Assembly (NCBI GenBank): GCA_907163375.1 | Contig: CAJQUW010014303.1 | Span: forward strand, 822,989 to 886,988 | Source of the DNA: Prostheceraeus crozeri | Lineage: Eukaryota > Platyhelminthes > Polycladida > Euryleptidae | DNA: 64,000 nucleotides | Direction: 5' to 3' | Shown here: positions 28,405 through 39,364 of the stretch, one piece after another | Position numbering within the stretch: the first letter of the stretch is position 1 | How the letters are laid out: every line of letters starts with the position of its first letter | Program-made: the position numbers and the translations under genes | Notes under the pieces: generated by a model | Database searches by the model: none | What the model was told of the DNA's origin: nothing | Seen by the model: the letters and a program-made list of their open reading frames with translations, nothing else

Positions 28405-28637
28405 GGGTCATAAACATTGTATTTTTCCCATTTCGCATCTATTTTAGCTGTTTTTTTATAAATTTCAGGAGGACCCTATTTTTTGTATTTTTTCATTTTT
28501 TGTATCTATTTTAGCTGTTTTTTTATAAATTTCAGGAGGACCCTATTTTTTTGTATTTTTTCATTTTTTGTATCTACCTAGGTGTGGGATTCGGTGCTGA
28601 GCGAAGCGATGCGCCGAATCCTATACCCTATACTACT
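28200..28637. repeat. Polinton right terminal inverted repeat
   Basis: 438 bp, ending CCTATACCCTATACTACT at 28,637, inverted copy of the left end. The inner boundary at 28,200 falls within the coding region of the membrane-protein gene. Confidence 0.93.
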
Positions 28638-28643
28638 GACATC
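28638..28643. repeat. Polinton target-site duplication, right copy
   Basis: GACATC immediately after CTATACTACT; identical to 11,798-11,803. Confidence 0.95.
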
Positions 28644-28917
28644 ATTCGTACAGTTGTTGTCATCGGTGATCGAGCATCACCTGTCGAACATAGGGACGTA
28701 TCTTCAATCGGTTGGATGTGACCGATTTTGCCTAAAATGACGTTTTGCTTCTCCTGCACTTCATTGATCCTTGATAGTACAAGCTCTATCTTCCTGTTTT
28801 GACTTTCAAGCTGCTGCAGGACATGTTGAATTTGCTGATCATTAGATGGACTTTCAATGACATGCTGATCAATAGGTTGACTACTGCTTGGGGTGACTGT
28901 TCGGCTGACTTTGGGAC
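28644..28917 (-). pseudogene. BEN/DUF4806-like gene, exon 3 (part right of the Polinton)
   Basis: Acceptor CTGTGTTTCAG (AG at 28,919-28,918), then PKVSRTVTPSSSQPID and a coiled-coil stretch (LQQLESQNRKIELVLSRI, NEVQEKQNVILGKI). The exon runs straight into GACATC and the Polinton edge. Its phase agrees with the preceding exon's donor. The rest of the exon is at 11,710-11,803. Confidence 0.7.
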
Positions 28918-29415
28918 CTGAAACACAGATACACCGGTTCATGCAAATATCCACTGCCGTTATTAGATGAATTTCAAGGATTTTTTTACAATATATTTCT
29001 AATGGAACTGAAAATCGACAGACAAGTAAAATGAAAAACGACGATCGATTTGTCTCATCAATCTCAGTAAAAAATTAAAGGAAATGGCAGCATGACTGGC
29101 GACTGACGAGGTTAATGTATGTAGATAGAGCTGAAATGACTTCAAACATTTAATAAAAACATGGTCTCTCCAACCAAAATCTGTAGTTAATTATGGGCAT
29201 CTTGTACTTACAGTACACGAGTACTTAGATCGCGGGGATATGGCACTTGAACGTGAAGACAATGAGGTATGACTAGCCTTTTATTGATTAACATTTACTC
29301 AAAACTAGTTAATATCTTGTCAAATTCTTGCGAAGTGCTGATACTGAGTGATGTAGGCCTAGTTTATAATTTGTGCATCAAATTGCTTAACACAAATTCA
29401 TTGGTATTCACTTAC
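28918..29415. other. Intron of the BEN/DUF4806-like gene
   Basis: Non-coding, bounded by donor ACAA|GTAAGT (GT at 29,415-29,414) and the acceptor at 28,919-28,918. Nothing else recognised. Confidence 0.6.
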
Positions 29416-29782
29416 TTGTAGGTGTAGAAAAGCCTTCAAACCAAGTCGAGACTCTTCCAGCGTCATTCACGGATTGCGATTGTGGAGTACTACAGGAATT
29501 TTCCTCATCTCCCGTAGGAACAGTCCCGTCTCGTCTTTTCAACTCTCGCTCAGCGGCTTCTAATGAATTGAATGTACCCAATTTCTTCCCCTTTATTCGT
29601 TTCCATTGTTTTCTATCGGGATCCGATCGACTGCGAATGAGATTCTTAGCATCATCTTGAACATTAGGCCACCAGCAATAATGGCAATCACTTCTATTTC
29701 CATTTTTGTCTCTAGTCGTAATCCATGATTTGGGAACATTCAACAGAGAGTCATCATTGAAATTGAACAGAACCCACTCATC
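29416..29782 (-). CDS. BEN/DUF4806-like gene, exon 2 (N-terminal 'C-WP' domain)
   Basis: Acceptor TTGCTTTTTAG (AG at 29,784-29,783). It encodes DEWVLFNFNDDSLLNVPKSW, CHYCWWPNVQDDAKNL, WKRIKGKKLGTFNSLEAAE and a Ser/Thr/Asp tail. This W-V...VPxSW...C-WP...LGxFxxLExA pattern is the N-terminal domain of invertebrate DUF4806 or BEN-domain proteins often found near tnp2-like transposases. Phase 0 at its start and phase 1 at its end fit the flanking exons. The reading frame is open. The domain's function is not known; the C/W pattern suggests metal or nucleic-acid binding. Confidence 0.68.
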
Positions 29783-30175
29783 CTAAAAAGCAAATTTCAT
29801 TTAGTTTAAAACATGTACCAGTAACTTAGGTCAAGTTTTTTTAGAATCGTAACTCAAAAATCGTATTGATCCCTAGTTTGAAGCAAACGTAGCCTGTTGT
29901 AACCTTATAATTAAGTCACAACACAACCTCTTTTCAGTAAGGTATTTCCCTGCAAATAAGGTAAATAAAAAACAGAAATGATGCACAAAACTTCAGTATA
30001 TCAACAGGAAAGGCCATTCGCTGTAGTTTCCTAAATTGGCTTTCATTTCTCAAAATTCCTAATATTCCAGGAGAAAATCAAATGTGTTAAAAATGTAAAA
30101 TGTTGCCCGACATACATAACTAAGTTGGTTTCCTGAACTTGATCCGATGTGAAGTAGTAGGCAGGACTTACTTAC

Positions 30176-30273
30176 CACAATTGGAGGTGGAAGTTTACGC
30201 TTTCGTTCAGACTTCCGTTTGCTTGATGCGGTGGTTCCAACATTATCTTCCATGTCACTGTCAATCATATCTT
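30176..30273 (-). CDS. BEN/DUF4806-like gene, exon 1 candidate (basic nuclear signal)
   Basis: 98-bp exon between acceptor TTTGATTTTATAG (AG at 30,275-30,274) and donor GTG|GTAAGTAAGT (GT at 30,175-30,174). It encodes DMIDSDMEDNVGTTASSKRK and SERKRKLPPPIV, an acidic stretch then a bipartite basic cluster like a nuclear localisation signal. It ends in phase 0, matching the next exon. Any earlier exon was not found; the frame also has Met codons that could start translation here. Confidence 0.55.
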
Positions 30274-30414
30274 CTATAAAATCAAAAAGAAATTGTTTCA
30301 TTATTCATATAGAAATGCATCACGCATGTCTGAATCACTTACTGTATGATTTCAGCAATTTTGTTATAACATACACCTACATCATTTAACTGATTATACT
30401 TCAATGCGCTAAGG

Positions 30415-32667
30415 TCAGAACAATGATTCATCAAGATTATGGAGCAACGAAATTATCAACGCACGATCTCTGATCAAACGTGGATCCAGCATACCCGGAA
30501 ATCCATCCAATTCAATTTTCATTCCTTGCCTGAAATTCAATAGCTCTGACCTCTGACATTGTGTGTAACGGAATTTACTTGTTTTCGATAAATAGCAACC
30601 AATAACACGCGAAGGTATGGGATCCGAAAAGAAATCATCGGGTTGTAGATGTTCCCTTACAAATGCACTATCGCGTTCAAGACGTATAACTTCATACACT
30701 TTATGACGCACACGGTCGACATAAACATTGTTCGGTGGATCTGCATGTATAACAACAGCCGGTTTTCCAATTTCCTGTTTGAGCTTCAGGTTTACTTGAC
30801 TACGACGCACACCTTGAAGCAGAGATATCATTGGGTCATGCGATGATTTGATATACTTTTTCATCATCCCTAGATGATTTGCAAAAGGATATGCTGATAT
30901 ATGATCAAGACTTCCATGATGCATTGCAATACTCGGAAAATGTTGTAAAACTTGGGCATTATACGTGAGGAAGGACTTTCCATAATATTCGGCGAATCCC
31001 AAGATAACACGTTCCATGAGGCGTGATGTTGTTTCAAAAGATCTTTTTGCTTTATCATGATCAACCATCAAATTGCAAGCTGTACTAAGGTACAAGAAAT
31101 GATTGTACTGCAGCTGTGTTGCTATAATATTATATAGTAAAAGCTTTCCCGTATATAACAGCACCTGTCTTAATTCCGTATACTTATAATCTGGTAGTTC
31201 ATTTATAGGTCTCAATTTTCGTGAGAACACGTTGGGAATGAACTTTGAGATGTATGCAAACCTTTCATCATCCAGAATTCGTATGTTTGTAGCACTCATC
31301 TTACAAGCATATCTATTATTACCACTTCTTTTTGGTCCGTCAGTAAGCCACGCCAATAATTTCTTTGTCACACCACCTCCCTGATGCATGAAATCAGCAG
31401 GGAATTCCGTAATCATATCGACGTCAAGTTTAAGCAGAGGTGAATTTAGTAAATTTTTCTTATGGTGCAAAAGTTGTGATTTTGATCTGAAGCTTTCATT
31501 GGTTCTTGGTGTTCCTAAGTTAAAACCTGTCCACACCATGCGTTTACCATCGTGATGTCCCTCTTGTTCACAATGATCACAACCAGCCTTCCCTGAAAAT
31601 TGTACCATATTCTTTATGAAAGCCCGGGCTGGTGCATCACAAACACACGCTTTGTGAGTAACTTTCATTCTTTTACCTTCGAAATCAATACCTTCTTCCA
31701 TGACATTTTTCATTTCCTCTACAAATTCCTCGATGAATTGCAAGCTATTCGGCTTCCCCAATCCTACGCTCAACACAACTTCAAATACTATTCTAGGTTT
31801 GATATTTGCAATATAAGCCAACACCGGCCACGTATTCATTCGGCGTTTACTTTTAAATAAAGATAATCCATCTGTATTCCAAACTAATTGAAGTTCCGTC
31901 AAATCAGATAATTCGGTTTTTGCAAACAAAGGAAGGTGACGTAAGATTTGCTCTCGCAACCCGAAGTATAAGTAAGAATGACCGGAAATCGTTCTTATTT
32001 GACTCTTCAGTGATTATCTGTTAACAGAAAAAAGTGTTTTATAGCTTAAGGGTAGTTGGGTTTTTACTACATCACGATGACGATCAAGACATTTCAAAAC
32101 TTCATCCATCATAACTGTTGTCATGTTGCATTTCATGAAAGTTGCAGACAAATCGTGTAACAATGAGACGGATGCCGTTTGAACGCTAGATGAGCAATGC
32201 AGCGTAAATACATCCTGCATATCTGATTCAACATCCTGATCTGATTGAACTGAGTCATCTGCATCATGTGTTTCATCACTTTCTTCTTCTGAGTCAGTCA
32301 CAGCCTCTCCAGTGGGGTCAAACAAATCTACTCCATAATTTTCTTCTTCTATTAGCTCAAGATCTTCATCTTTGAATTCATGAAGTTCGGAGAAACCGTG
32401 AATACGATTTCCAAAATCATCATCAGCCTCTGTTATATTCGAAAGTTTGAGATTATCCGGGACAGATATGGAAGCCTGGTCTTCGTCGATTTCCGAGTCA
32501 CTGATAGAAAAAAGTTCGTCACAAACGTCACTGGCACGATATGAATGTCTTTTACGCTTCGATCGAACCCACTCACGCGAGTACTCTTTTCTTCGTTTGC
32601 ATCTGTCAGCACGTGTAACGTTCAGGGAAACTCCAGCAGTTAGATCTTCGATATGTTCTTCATCCAT
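30415..32667 (-). pseudogene. tnp2-like (EnSpm/CMC-type) transposase with one in-frame stop
   Basis: A single 751-codon frame from ATG at 32,667, interrupted only by TAA at 32,016-32,014. The first 217 codons are basic then very acidic (EEESDETHDADDSVQSDQD) and end LPLSYKTLFS. The rest has the hallmarks of the animal tnp2-like family: HSYLYFGLREQ, HLPLF, LVWNTDGLSLFKSKR, MNTWPVLAYI, VCDAPARAFI, CDHCEQEGHHDGKRMVW, EFPADFMHQGGGVTKKLLAW, TELRQVLLYTGKLLLYN and HISAYPFANHLGMMKKYI. DG and CDAPA are candidate catalytic positions by comparison with tnp2. With one stop the gene looks only recently inactivated; readthrough or a base-call error cannot be excluded. Confidence 0.82.
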
Positions 32668-35600
32668 TAGTGTATATTACTATATTAACATTGCGTGCCT
32701 GAAATAAGAAACGATATATTACTATCTCAATTTTTCTAAAAAATCTAAAAAGGGCGGTTTATCTGGCCTAGCTGTAAGTAACAAAAAAGTTAAAATCCGA
32801 GAGCTAGTGCCAATCTGCGCAGTCGTACATGAAACTTTGATGAACATCGCTTGCCAACTGCCAAAATGTGCGTCTGTCAGATCAGACCAGAGTTTCAAAA
32901 ATACTGACGATAATAAACCATATGTACGGAGAAACTCCTACATTTAAGCCGTTTTCACTAGGGCTGTTTAGCGCTAAACACAGTTTACGTCTGTGTGAGA
33001 ATAGAAATTATGCTAATGGCTAAGCAACATTTGTGAATACGGCCCGTGTTATCAGCGGGTGCTGAGAACTTTTCGTGCCTATCAACCTTTTATATTGAAG
33101 ACCACCTTGCGGACGTTTTTGGGATCGAATTTAGCATCTCATGCATAATTAAAACATCAAAATGTAGGTCTACTGGGCTTATGACCTGAAGATAAACCTA
33201 ACTTCAACAGGCCTAACAGCATCAGCAGAATATAATCTGCCCTCATTCAGGTTGAATTCTTGATGATCGTGTTTAATACAATATAAATCACTCATCATAA
33301 GATGACTTTGTCTGTCAGAACATTGCCAACATAACTAGGGAAGATAATTAGATGTGCTCATATGAACTTTAACCTTTTTTGACATATTCTTCAAGTCAGT
33401 TGACAGTCAAAATAAAAAACTTGATTTATTCAAGGTAATATTACTTAATCTAACTTAGCAAAATTTAATTAATGTATTGTACTGTATACATAATTAAGTC
33501 GAATTCTAACCGTGCAGTACCGGTACACTATGATCCCAACCATTTATTGTTCAATTCTACACAATGATTTTGATCGACCTTGTAATGCACACTTTTAGTT
33601 AGTCATTTAGGCAGGTGTTAAGCGATCATAACCATACAACCGGTTGGAAAGATATGCCATTAAATAAATTTGCAGTCTACAAACTCAAACCATCTTCAAA
33701 TATAAAACAATTCCTGAAATCATGTGAAAGCATCTCAAAAATCGTCCGTTCAGGAAGCAATTTTAAATATACATGTATACATTAATTTTTGCGAGTTATT
33801 ATTGATTAATTTATTATCTCGTGCAGATTGTAGGTTATTGTGTCTAGACACTGCGCCTCCATTTCACTTTTATATAATTGTTGAACAATATCAGCTGTTT
33901 ACAATAGTTCATGTGATGATTTTGTTTGTCGGACTCTACATTGTCGTGTACATGTCATGTACTGTAACATTCCACATATCCATGTTCGAGAGAATGAAAC
34001 GAGACCTAACATTGATTGACAACATCTAATTGGCTGAACTCATCGTGTAATTATTTAAGACGCGACCACTGCATCAGAAATGACGATGGAATAGTCATCG
34101 GTGACAGTGTCCGACGTCATGGTGACGGTAGCATCGTCTTAACGGCAGCTTTTCGACTAACGGAGAGAGATCACCGTTAGTAAGTCAAATGGAGCTCTAA
34201 CGGATAATGTTTAAATGGGTATCCGTTTACCCCCGTTATGCTTCCGTTTAACGGCGCTGTTACAATCACTAACGGAGGTTGGTGAAACACCTCCCTGAGT
34301 ATCAAAATGACTGGTGAGTTGCCAGGAAGTCGTCAATGTTCGAAAAGACATTTATGTACTTCTGAAGAAGTGGATGGAAAAATAAAGTAATCCGCTGACT
34401 TGAGAGATGCGAGATTTTGGCTGCTTGGAAATGGAACTTTCTCGAGTGAAACGGGAAAGATCCAACTGACCATGACAGTGGTCATTGGAAACATGTGTGG
34501 CTTGAAAGAACAATGATTACAAATCGCTAATTCTAATTCATCCCAAATAGGATTTAGCGAGAGGTTATTAATTTGGGGAATCCAGGGATACTGTAAATGT
34601 ATGTATGTATGTTTACGTATATACCGTATATATATATATATAATTGGAAAGCTTCCGAGTCATATCTTCAGTTCTATGTCGAGTGAATCCTATAATCCTG
34701 CGTACAAGACTGGTAGGGTGTTAGGGATGTTAAGAAATTACATCTAGAAATCGAACTTTAATAGTCTGGTGGCTACTGCAACGGCCCAACCGGTACTTTT
34801 GGTCTTTCGACCATTGACCGGCGGAAATTATACATTACTAAATATGTTGTCATACCTAGTAAATAAGAGAAATCGCACTTCTACATGTTTGATGTTCAGT
34901 TAAAAGAACGGGGGTTGCTAGCAACAAAAATCATAAACATTTGATTAGGCCTACAGATTCCAGGTATTTCAAGAGTTTTAAGTTTGCAAAAGTAATGTCT
35001 CAGAAATATTGGCTGATAGATAAGAAACTTACTGGACCAATCATTTATAACATTTCAGTGTGCAAGTTGCAATATAAATTTAAAACCGGAACTTAGAACG
35101 AAGATAGTGATGGCAGGGAGGCCAAAAATGAACCGGATCGGCCGGCGCAATAGCAGCTGCAAAATTCTAACAAAACCACACACGCAATGGGGCAGGTGAA
35201 CGTCTTTAACTATAAAAAATGAGTCGCGTTAACATAGCACCTCTTATTTGTATCAACGTTTCAAATTTAGATATGATATCTATTATCTCTATATCCCACA
35301 TGCTCTTTACTTGGCTAATGAAGACGGTTTCTTGGATTAAATAATACTTTCGGATGGATCCTAGTTAGATATAACATGATATTCAGAACCTCTCAATCTA
35401 TTATTATTTCAAATTAGTTTTCCACGACAACACGACACTAGCAATTAAAAAATATCGATAGATGAGAGATCTATCAATTGCCTCTCAAATAGCAAATCTC
35501 CCGTATTGGAAAGTGTCCAAATTATTTGAATTGAATAATATTATAACAAAATTAATACTCAAAACTTACAGAACCTTGACTATTGTAGTGATTGGAAATG

Positions 35601-35950
35601 TCAAATGCCGAGCATATGTCATCGAGATTATATGAACTCTAATCATAAATCCAACATTTCAGCCATGAGGTATTTCACTGAAGTTATACGTAACACATGA
35701 AACACATGCTATTCGGAAATTGGTTTGCTCTTTTGCCATTACCATTATCTTGTGAGTGTTGTAAAGTAAGAAATTCAACAACACAAAATTGTTTGTAGGA
35801 ATAGAATGTGTAGGAAAATATTTCTAACCTCAACTGTTGCTTCCTTTATTTAGTTTCATTTTGTACATCTGATATGGGTGTGATTTTGCATATCTACAAG
35901 CAGTCTACATTGAAAATATCGATGGCTTGAAGCATGACCAGCAACTGAAG
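32668..35950. other. Upstream non-coding region of the large transposon
   Basis: No coding signal. Items seen: a palindromic word TGTTTAGCGCTAAACA at about 32,970; a zone with repeated TAACGG (about 34,130-34,280: TTAACGGCAG, CTAACGGAGA, CTAACGGATA, TTAACGGCGC, CTAACGGAGG) that looks like another subterminal motif array; and a short TGTA/TA microsatellite at about 34,600-34,645. No gene-like open frame. Confidence 0.45.
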
Positions 35951-36028
35951 CCAAAGATATTTAATGTACATAAAGGGAGCATAATATATGATATTATGCC
36001 TTTATAGCATAATATTAAATATCTTTGA
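35951..36028. repeat. Imperfect hairpin, AT-rich
   Basis: CCAAAGATATTTAAT at the left pairs with ATTAAATATCTTTG at the right, and an inner GCATAATATATGATATTATGC also folds. Probably a small foldback MITE remnant. Confidence 0.6.
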
Positions 36029-37057
36029 CTGCAGCTATTAAATGAAGAAAATTTTACTATGATTACATTTTACATCAGTGCGAGTAGAGCATGCATGCGT
36101 GCATGGCATGTACTTACATATGTTTGTGCAAAACGATGCGCACCTGCAAATAAGTTTTATTAAATCAGCTACTTACTTATTTCTGGGAAGAAAAATGGCA
36201 GCATCAATGATGACAAAAACACCATTGATGCAGCTAGTATATGATGTATATGATCATCTCGGGTTATCAATCGTCAACATTCTCTATAACTTCAAGCTTG
36301 TTAATTAATTCTTCACATATTCAAATATATTCACATTATCCAAGACGTGAAATGGCAAAATTTCTAAGAATTGGGACTGATGGACATCAGTGGGCAAGAA
36401 ACATACACCGTTGATGGCATGCCTAGCATGCATGGGCTAATGGCTCTATACTGGGGGCCAATAGATCTATTGACACGGAATTAAAACTTCACAATCATTT
36501 TGAAATGCTTACATTTTCATTGGATTACATTATTAAGTTAAAGTAACTACATTCCACAGATTAAGGTGGCACAAACATGACATCAATGAAGCAAACATCA
36601 AATAGAGAGGTGACAGGATATCCAATACACTGTGATTGTTGAACAGGCAATATTTTAATTAAAGTTTGTTTAAAATATTGCATTTTTTAAAAACAGCTGA
36701 TTGCTTGGAAACGATGTCAACAAATGACATATTCATCGGATGAACACAGAAACTTTAATGGTCACTGCCAAATCTTGTAGATTTTATCATGATTTCTCAC
36801 ATAAATTGTGAGATTTCGACATGCATGGCTGAGGCAGTGTGCATCTCAGTGTATTCATCACACAGTAAGTGTTTCTTGTACAAGTGTCTGAGCAGAGGAA
36901 ATTTTATCAATGAAATGTTCAAAACTATTCCTATGTTCCTTGCAAATGTGAATCATGGCACAATAAAAATATATGCATGCATTGTGCTGTTCTTCAAACT
37001 TGCAAGGAACACAAGAATTGTTTGGAGCACTTCATTGATTACATATATATTTTTTTT
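36029..37057. other. Non-coding region
   Basis: AT-rich, with a CATGCATGCGTGCATGGCATG alternating stretch at about 36,090-36,115. No coding pattern recognised. Confidence 0.4.
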
Positions 37058-37270
37058 TTGAATAAAAAGATAACACGGTCAACAAAATATGAGATCCTAT
37101 AATTGGACTGTTACTTCGAATGTCTCTTTATGAGTCCGATGTTATTGAGTTGTTATATTATTATTCCTTAATAACATCGTAACATCCTTAATAACTGATA
37201 AGGAGACAGTCGAAGTAAGACAGTCCAATTATAAGATCTTGTTTATTGACCGTGTCATCTTTCTATTCAA
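37058..37270. mobile_element. Foldback MITE, about 213 bp
   Basis: Left TTGAATAAAAAGATAACACGG pairs with right CCGTGTCATCTTTCTATTCAA, and the pairing continues inward through CCTATAATTGGACTGT. Non-coding, with an AT-rich centre (TCCTTAATAACATCG). Lies just left of the (TA)n microsatellite. Confidence 0.8.
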
Positions 37271-37306
37271 AACTTTATATTTGGTCAATGGCGAAAATTT
37301 TTATTA

Positions 37307-37309
<3 letters not shown>

Positions 37310-37366
<57 letters not shown>
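37310..37366. repeat. (TA)n microsatellite
   Basis: 57 bp of pure TA dinucleotide repeat. MITEs of several families prefer TA-rich targets, which may explain the neighbouring foldback. Confidence 0.97.
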
Positions 37367-37368
<2 letters not shown>

Positions 37369-37539
37369 TTATGACTGCCTGCAATGAAGCCATTAAATAT
37401 AAATACACATGTCAACGGATTCTCATCGAAGATCGCACCCACAAACTGAGAGTGACGGCATAAAATTCAAAACCGATTTGACAATATCATTAAAAATATC
37501 CGGATAATTTTAATGATGTTGTCAAGCCTGATCCTCTAT

Positions 37540-38006
37540 GGTCAACGTCACATGATCGTGAGACGTTTTGACATATTGAACGAAACGAGTCTAATCAGCC
37601 ATGTCCAAGGCTTGCATACCAACGTCACGATAACGTTGAAACAGAAACGTCAAGATCCTAACGTTTATAGAGGTATTCGTTCATCAGCAGTTTCTATACA
37701 AACGTGTCGGAAACGTTACAATAGAATCGTTTGTAGGTGAACGCGAGATCACCGTTCACTTACGTACGATCTTGTGCAAACCAAACATTTCTGCTATTTA
37801 ATTTTCATAGAGACGTTCCTTGGAAGTTTTAAACTGAACTGTCACTATCGTAACGTTTTAGTTACGTTTATCGCACGTTTCTAGATGAAGCGCGTACACG
37901 AACTTTACTTCAACGTTCTTGCAACTTATTGAACGTTCGCAACTTTGATTGAACGTTCAACTCAAGTTCGTTTTCGGTTTATGAACGTTCGGTTCTGGGT
38001 GGGATG
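37540..38006. repeat. Right terminal and subterminal AACGTT zone of the large transposon
   Basis: About a dozen ACGTT/AACGTT words in 460 bp (TAACGTTGAA, CTAACGTTTA, GAAACGTTAC, GTAACGTTTT, TCAACGTTCT, TGAACGTTCG, TGAACGTTCA, TGAACGTTCGG), ending in the inverted terminus GTTCTGGGTGGGATG (37,992-38,006). Pairs with 6,232-6,490. Confidence 0.62.
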
Positions 38007-39097
38007 CGCGCTGCAGATCACCGGCATCTTGTGGAAACCAAGAAAAGGTCGCTATTTTTGACAGAACTATTTTGGAACCTATTTGGCGGAACCTAAGGAA
38101 TCACAAGTCACAAGAGGTTATAAAGCTATCGAACCTGAGGATATGGTAAAGTCGCAGTCATGCTTCAATCGGTCAACGCCAACACGATTTCTCTGGGAAG
38201 TTTTCTTTCTAGTAGTTTATCACTTTGGTTTCCGAGGAAGAGAGTGGCTCAGAGGTCTCACGAACTCTTCAATTATTATCAAAAATGGTCCAACCACGAA
38301 GTTGAGATACGTTGATCTGATAAAAGAGAAGAATGTGCACAAGGCAAATCTGGAAAGCTGCTTTTTGAATGTTTGAGAAACCAAATTTAAAATCATGTCC
38401 TATCCAAGATGTAGAGCTGTAATTATCAAAATTGCCCCAATACTCAAATGTTCCTTTTCCAAAACAAAATGTCAAATTTCAGAACGTTCTCGGTAAGAAT
38501 AAATTATTCGATAGATGAAAACTGTATCAGAACCTGCAAATTTGTCAAAAACATAAACAAACCATTGTATTCGGGCTTTGGTGGTCATGACATTGAATGA
38601 ACAAGGATACTCTACATCAGACATACAGTCCGTTACAGGCCAAGACGTTTAGAGACAATCGAACAATATACAAAAAAATTTTGTCATCCAAAAAAGTGAG
38701 ATTATCACATGCTCTATCTTCTCGATTAGAAGGCGCGTTTGTAGAAGTATCGTGTTCTGCTACATCCATATTGGATACCTTCCAAGTAACTGAAAAGGAA
38801 GTAGGAACGAAAATAGTCCTGAAAATGAAAAGGAAGGACCCAGACTCCTGTTATTGAAAAAATTGAGCTCGGGCAAAAGTGTTTCTTTAACTTGACGTCA
38901 ACATGTGAGACTTTGACATTCGCTGTGTGTTTAGCATCATGAACGCCTAGATATATTATAAGGCCCCTGAGAGTTGGCAATCTTAGAGGGCATTATCAAG
39001 GCGTCTCTTCTATGGAAATTATCATAGCATTTATATTCCGCGCATCGGGACTATAAATTGATTTACAGTCCTACCATGTAAATCGTCGTAAATAATA
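38007..39097. other. Spacer, nothing recognised
   Basis: Outside the large transposon and left of the foldback at 39,098. Short open frames only, with no resemblance to known proteins. Confidence 0.4.
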
Positions 39098-39213
39098 ATA
39101 TAGGAATATTGTCATAGTTTAGAGGACAATAATGCAGATTTTCCGAGGACGCGTTAGCGTCCGAGGATATGTGCATTATTTGTCCGATAAAACTATGGAA
39201 ATATTCCTATTAT
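39098..39213. mobile_element. Palindromic MITE, about 116 bp
   Basis: ATATAGGAATATTGTCATAG on the left pairs with CTATGGAAATATTCCTATTAT on the right. Inner GGACAATAATGCA pairs with TGCATTATTTGTCC, around a GGACGC-GTTA-GCGTCC core. It ends on the TA that also starts the adjoining Tc1 element, so the Tc1 inserted at the MITE's edge or the reverse. Confidence 0.82.
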
Positions 39214-39364
39214 ACTCACTGACAAAATTTTTGAAACATTTACTTCTCTAACTTCTTTCTTTTTGACTGGTGTATATACATGTATGCATGATACCTTGAT
39301 GATTTAGTCACAATCTCCACCAAGTCGCTAGCACAGAAAAACAACGCATGTAGCAGATTCAACT

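Larger units (their letters stand above)
11804..28637. mobile_element. Polinton/Maverick (adintovirus-like), 16.8 kb, looks whole
   Basis: Virus-like fossil element. It has inverted termini beginning AGTAGTATAGGGTATAGG, a perfect 6-bp target duplication GACATC, and a full Polinton gene set: polymerase B, retroviral-type integrase, adenain-type protease, A32-like ATPase, double-jelly-roll capsid, penton and minor virion proteins. It also has several less common genes. No broken core gene was seen. Near-identical end repeats and open genes argue for a fairly recent insertion. It is inserted in an exon of the BEN/DUF4806-like gene of the larger transposon. Structural genes are mostly on the minus strand; polymerase, the second ATPase and the zinc-finger gene are on the plus strand. 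Confidence 0.97.
6232..38006 (-). mobile_element. Probable giant tnp2-type (EnSpm/CMC-like) DNA transposon, split by a Polinton
   Basis: Left end CATCCCACCCAGAAC (6,232-6,246) is repeated inverted at 37,992-38,006 (GTTCTGGGTGGGATG), and both ends continue inward into zones packed with AACGTT. Between them, on the minus strand, lie a tnp2-like transposase (30,415-32,667) and a spliced BEN/DUF4806-like gene (30,273 to 7,904). Without the 16.8-kb Polinton and its duplicated GACATC the element would be about 14.9 kb. No clear target duplication is visible; a shared AT outside CCCACCC is possible. Seen: inverted termini, repeated AACGTT, two same-strand genes between. Inferred: that they form one element, and its superfamily, since the ends do not begin CACTA. 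Confidence 0.55.

Noticed and set aside
32957-32985. CACTAGGGCTG as a possible CACTA terminus for the tnp2-like element
   Set aside because: No inverted partner was found near the 3' side of the element, whereas the CATCCCACCC ends have one.
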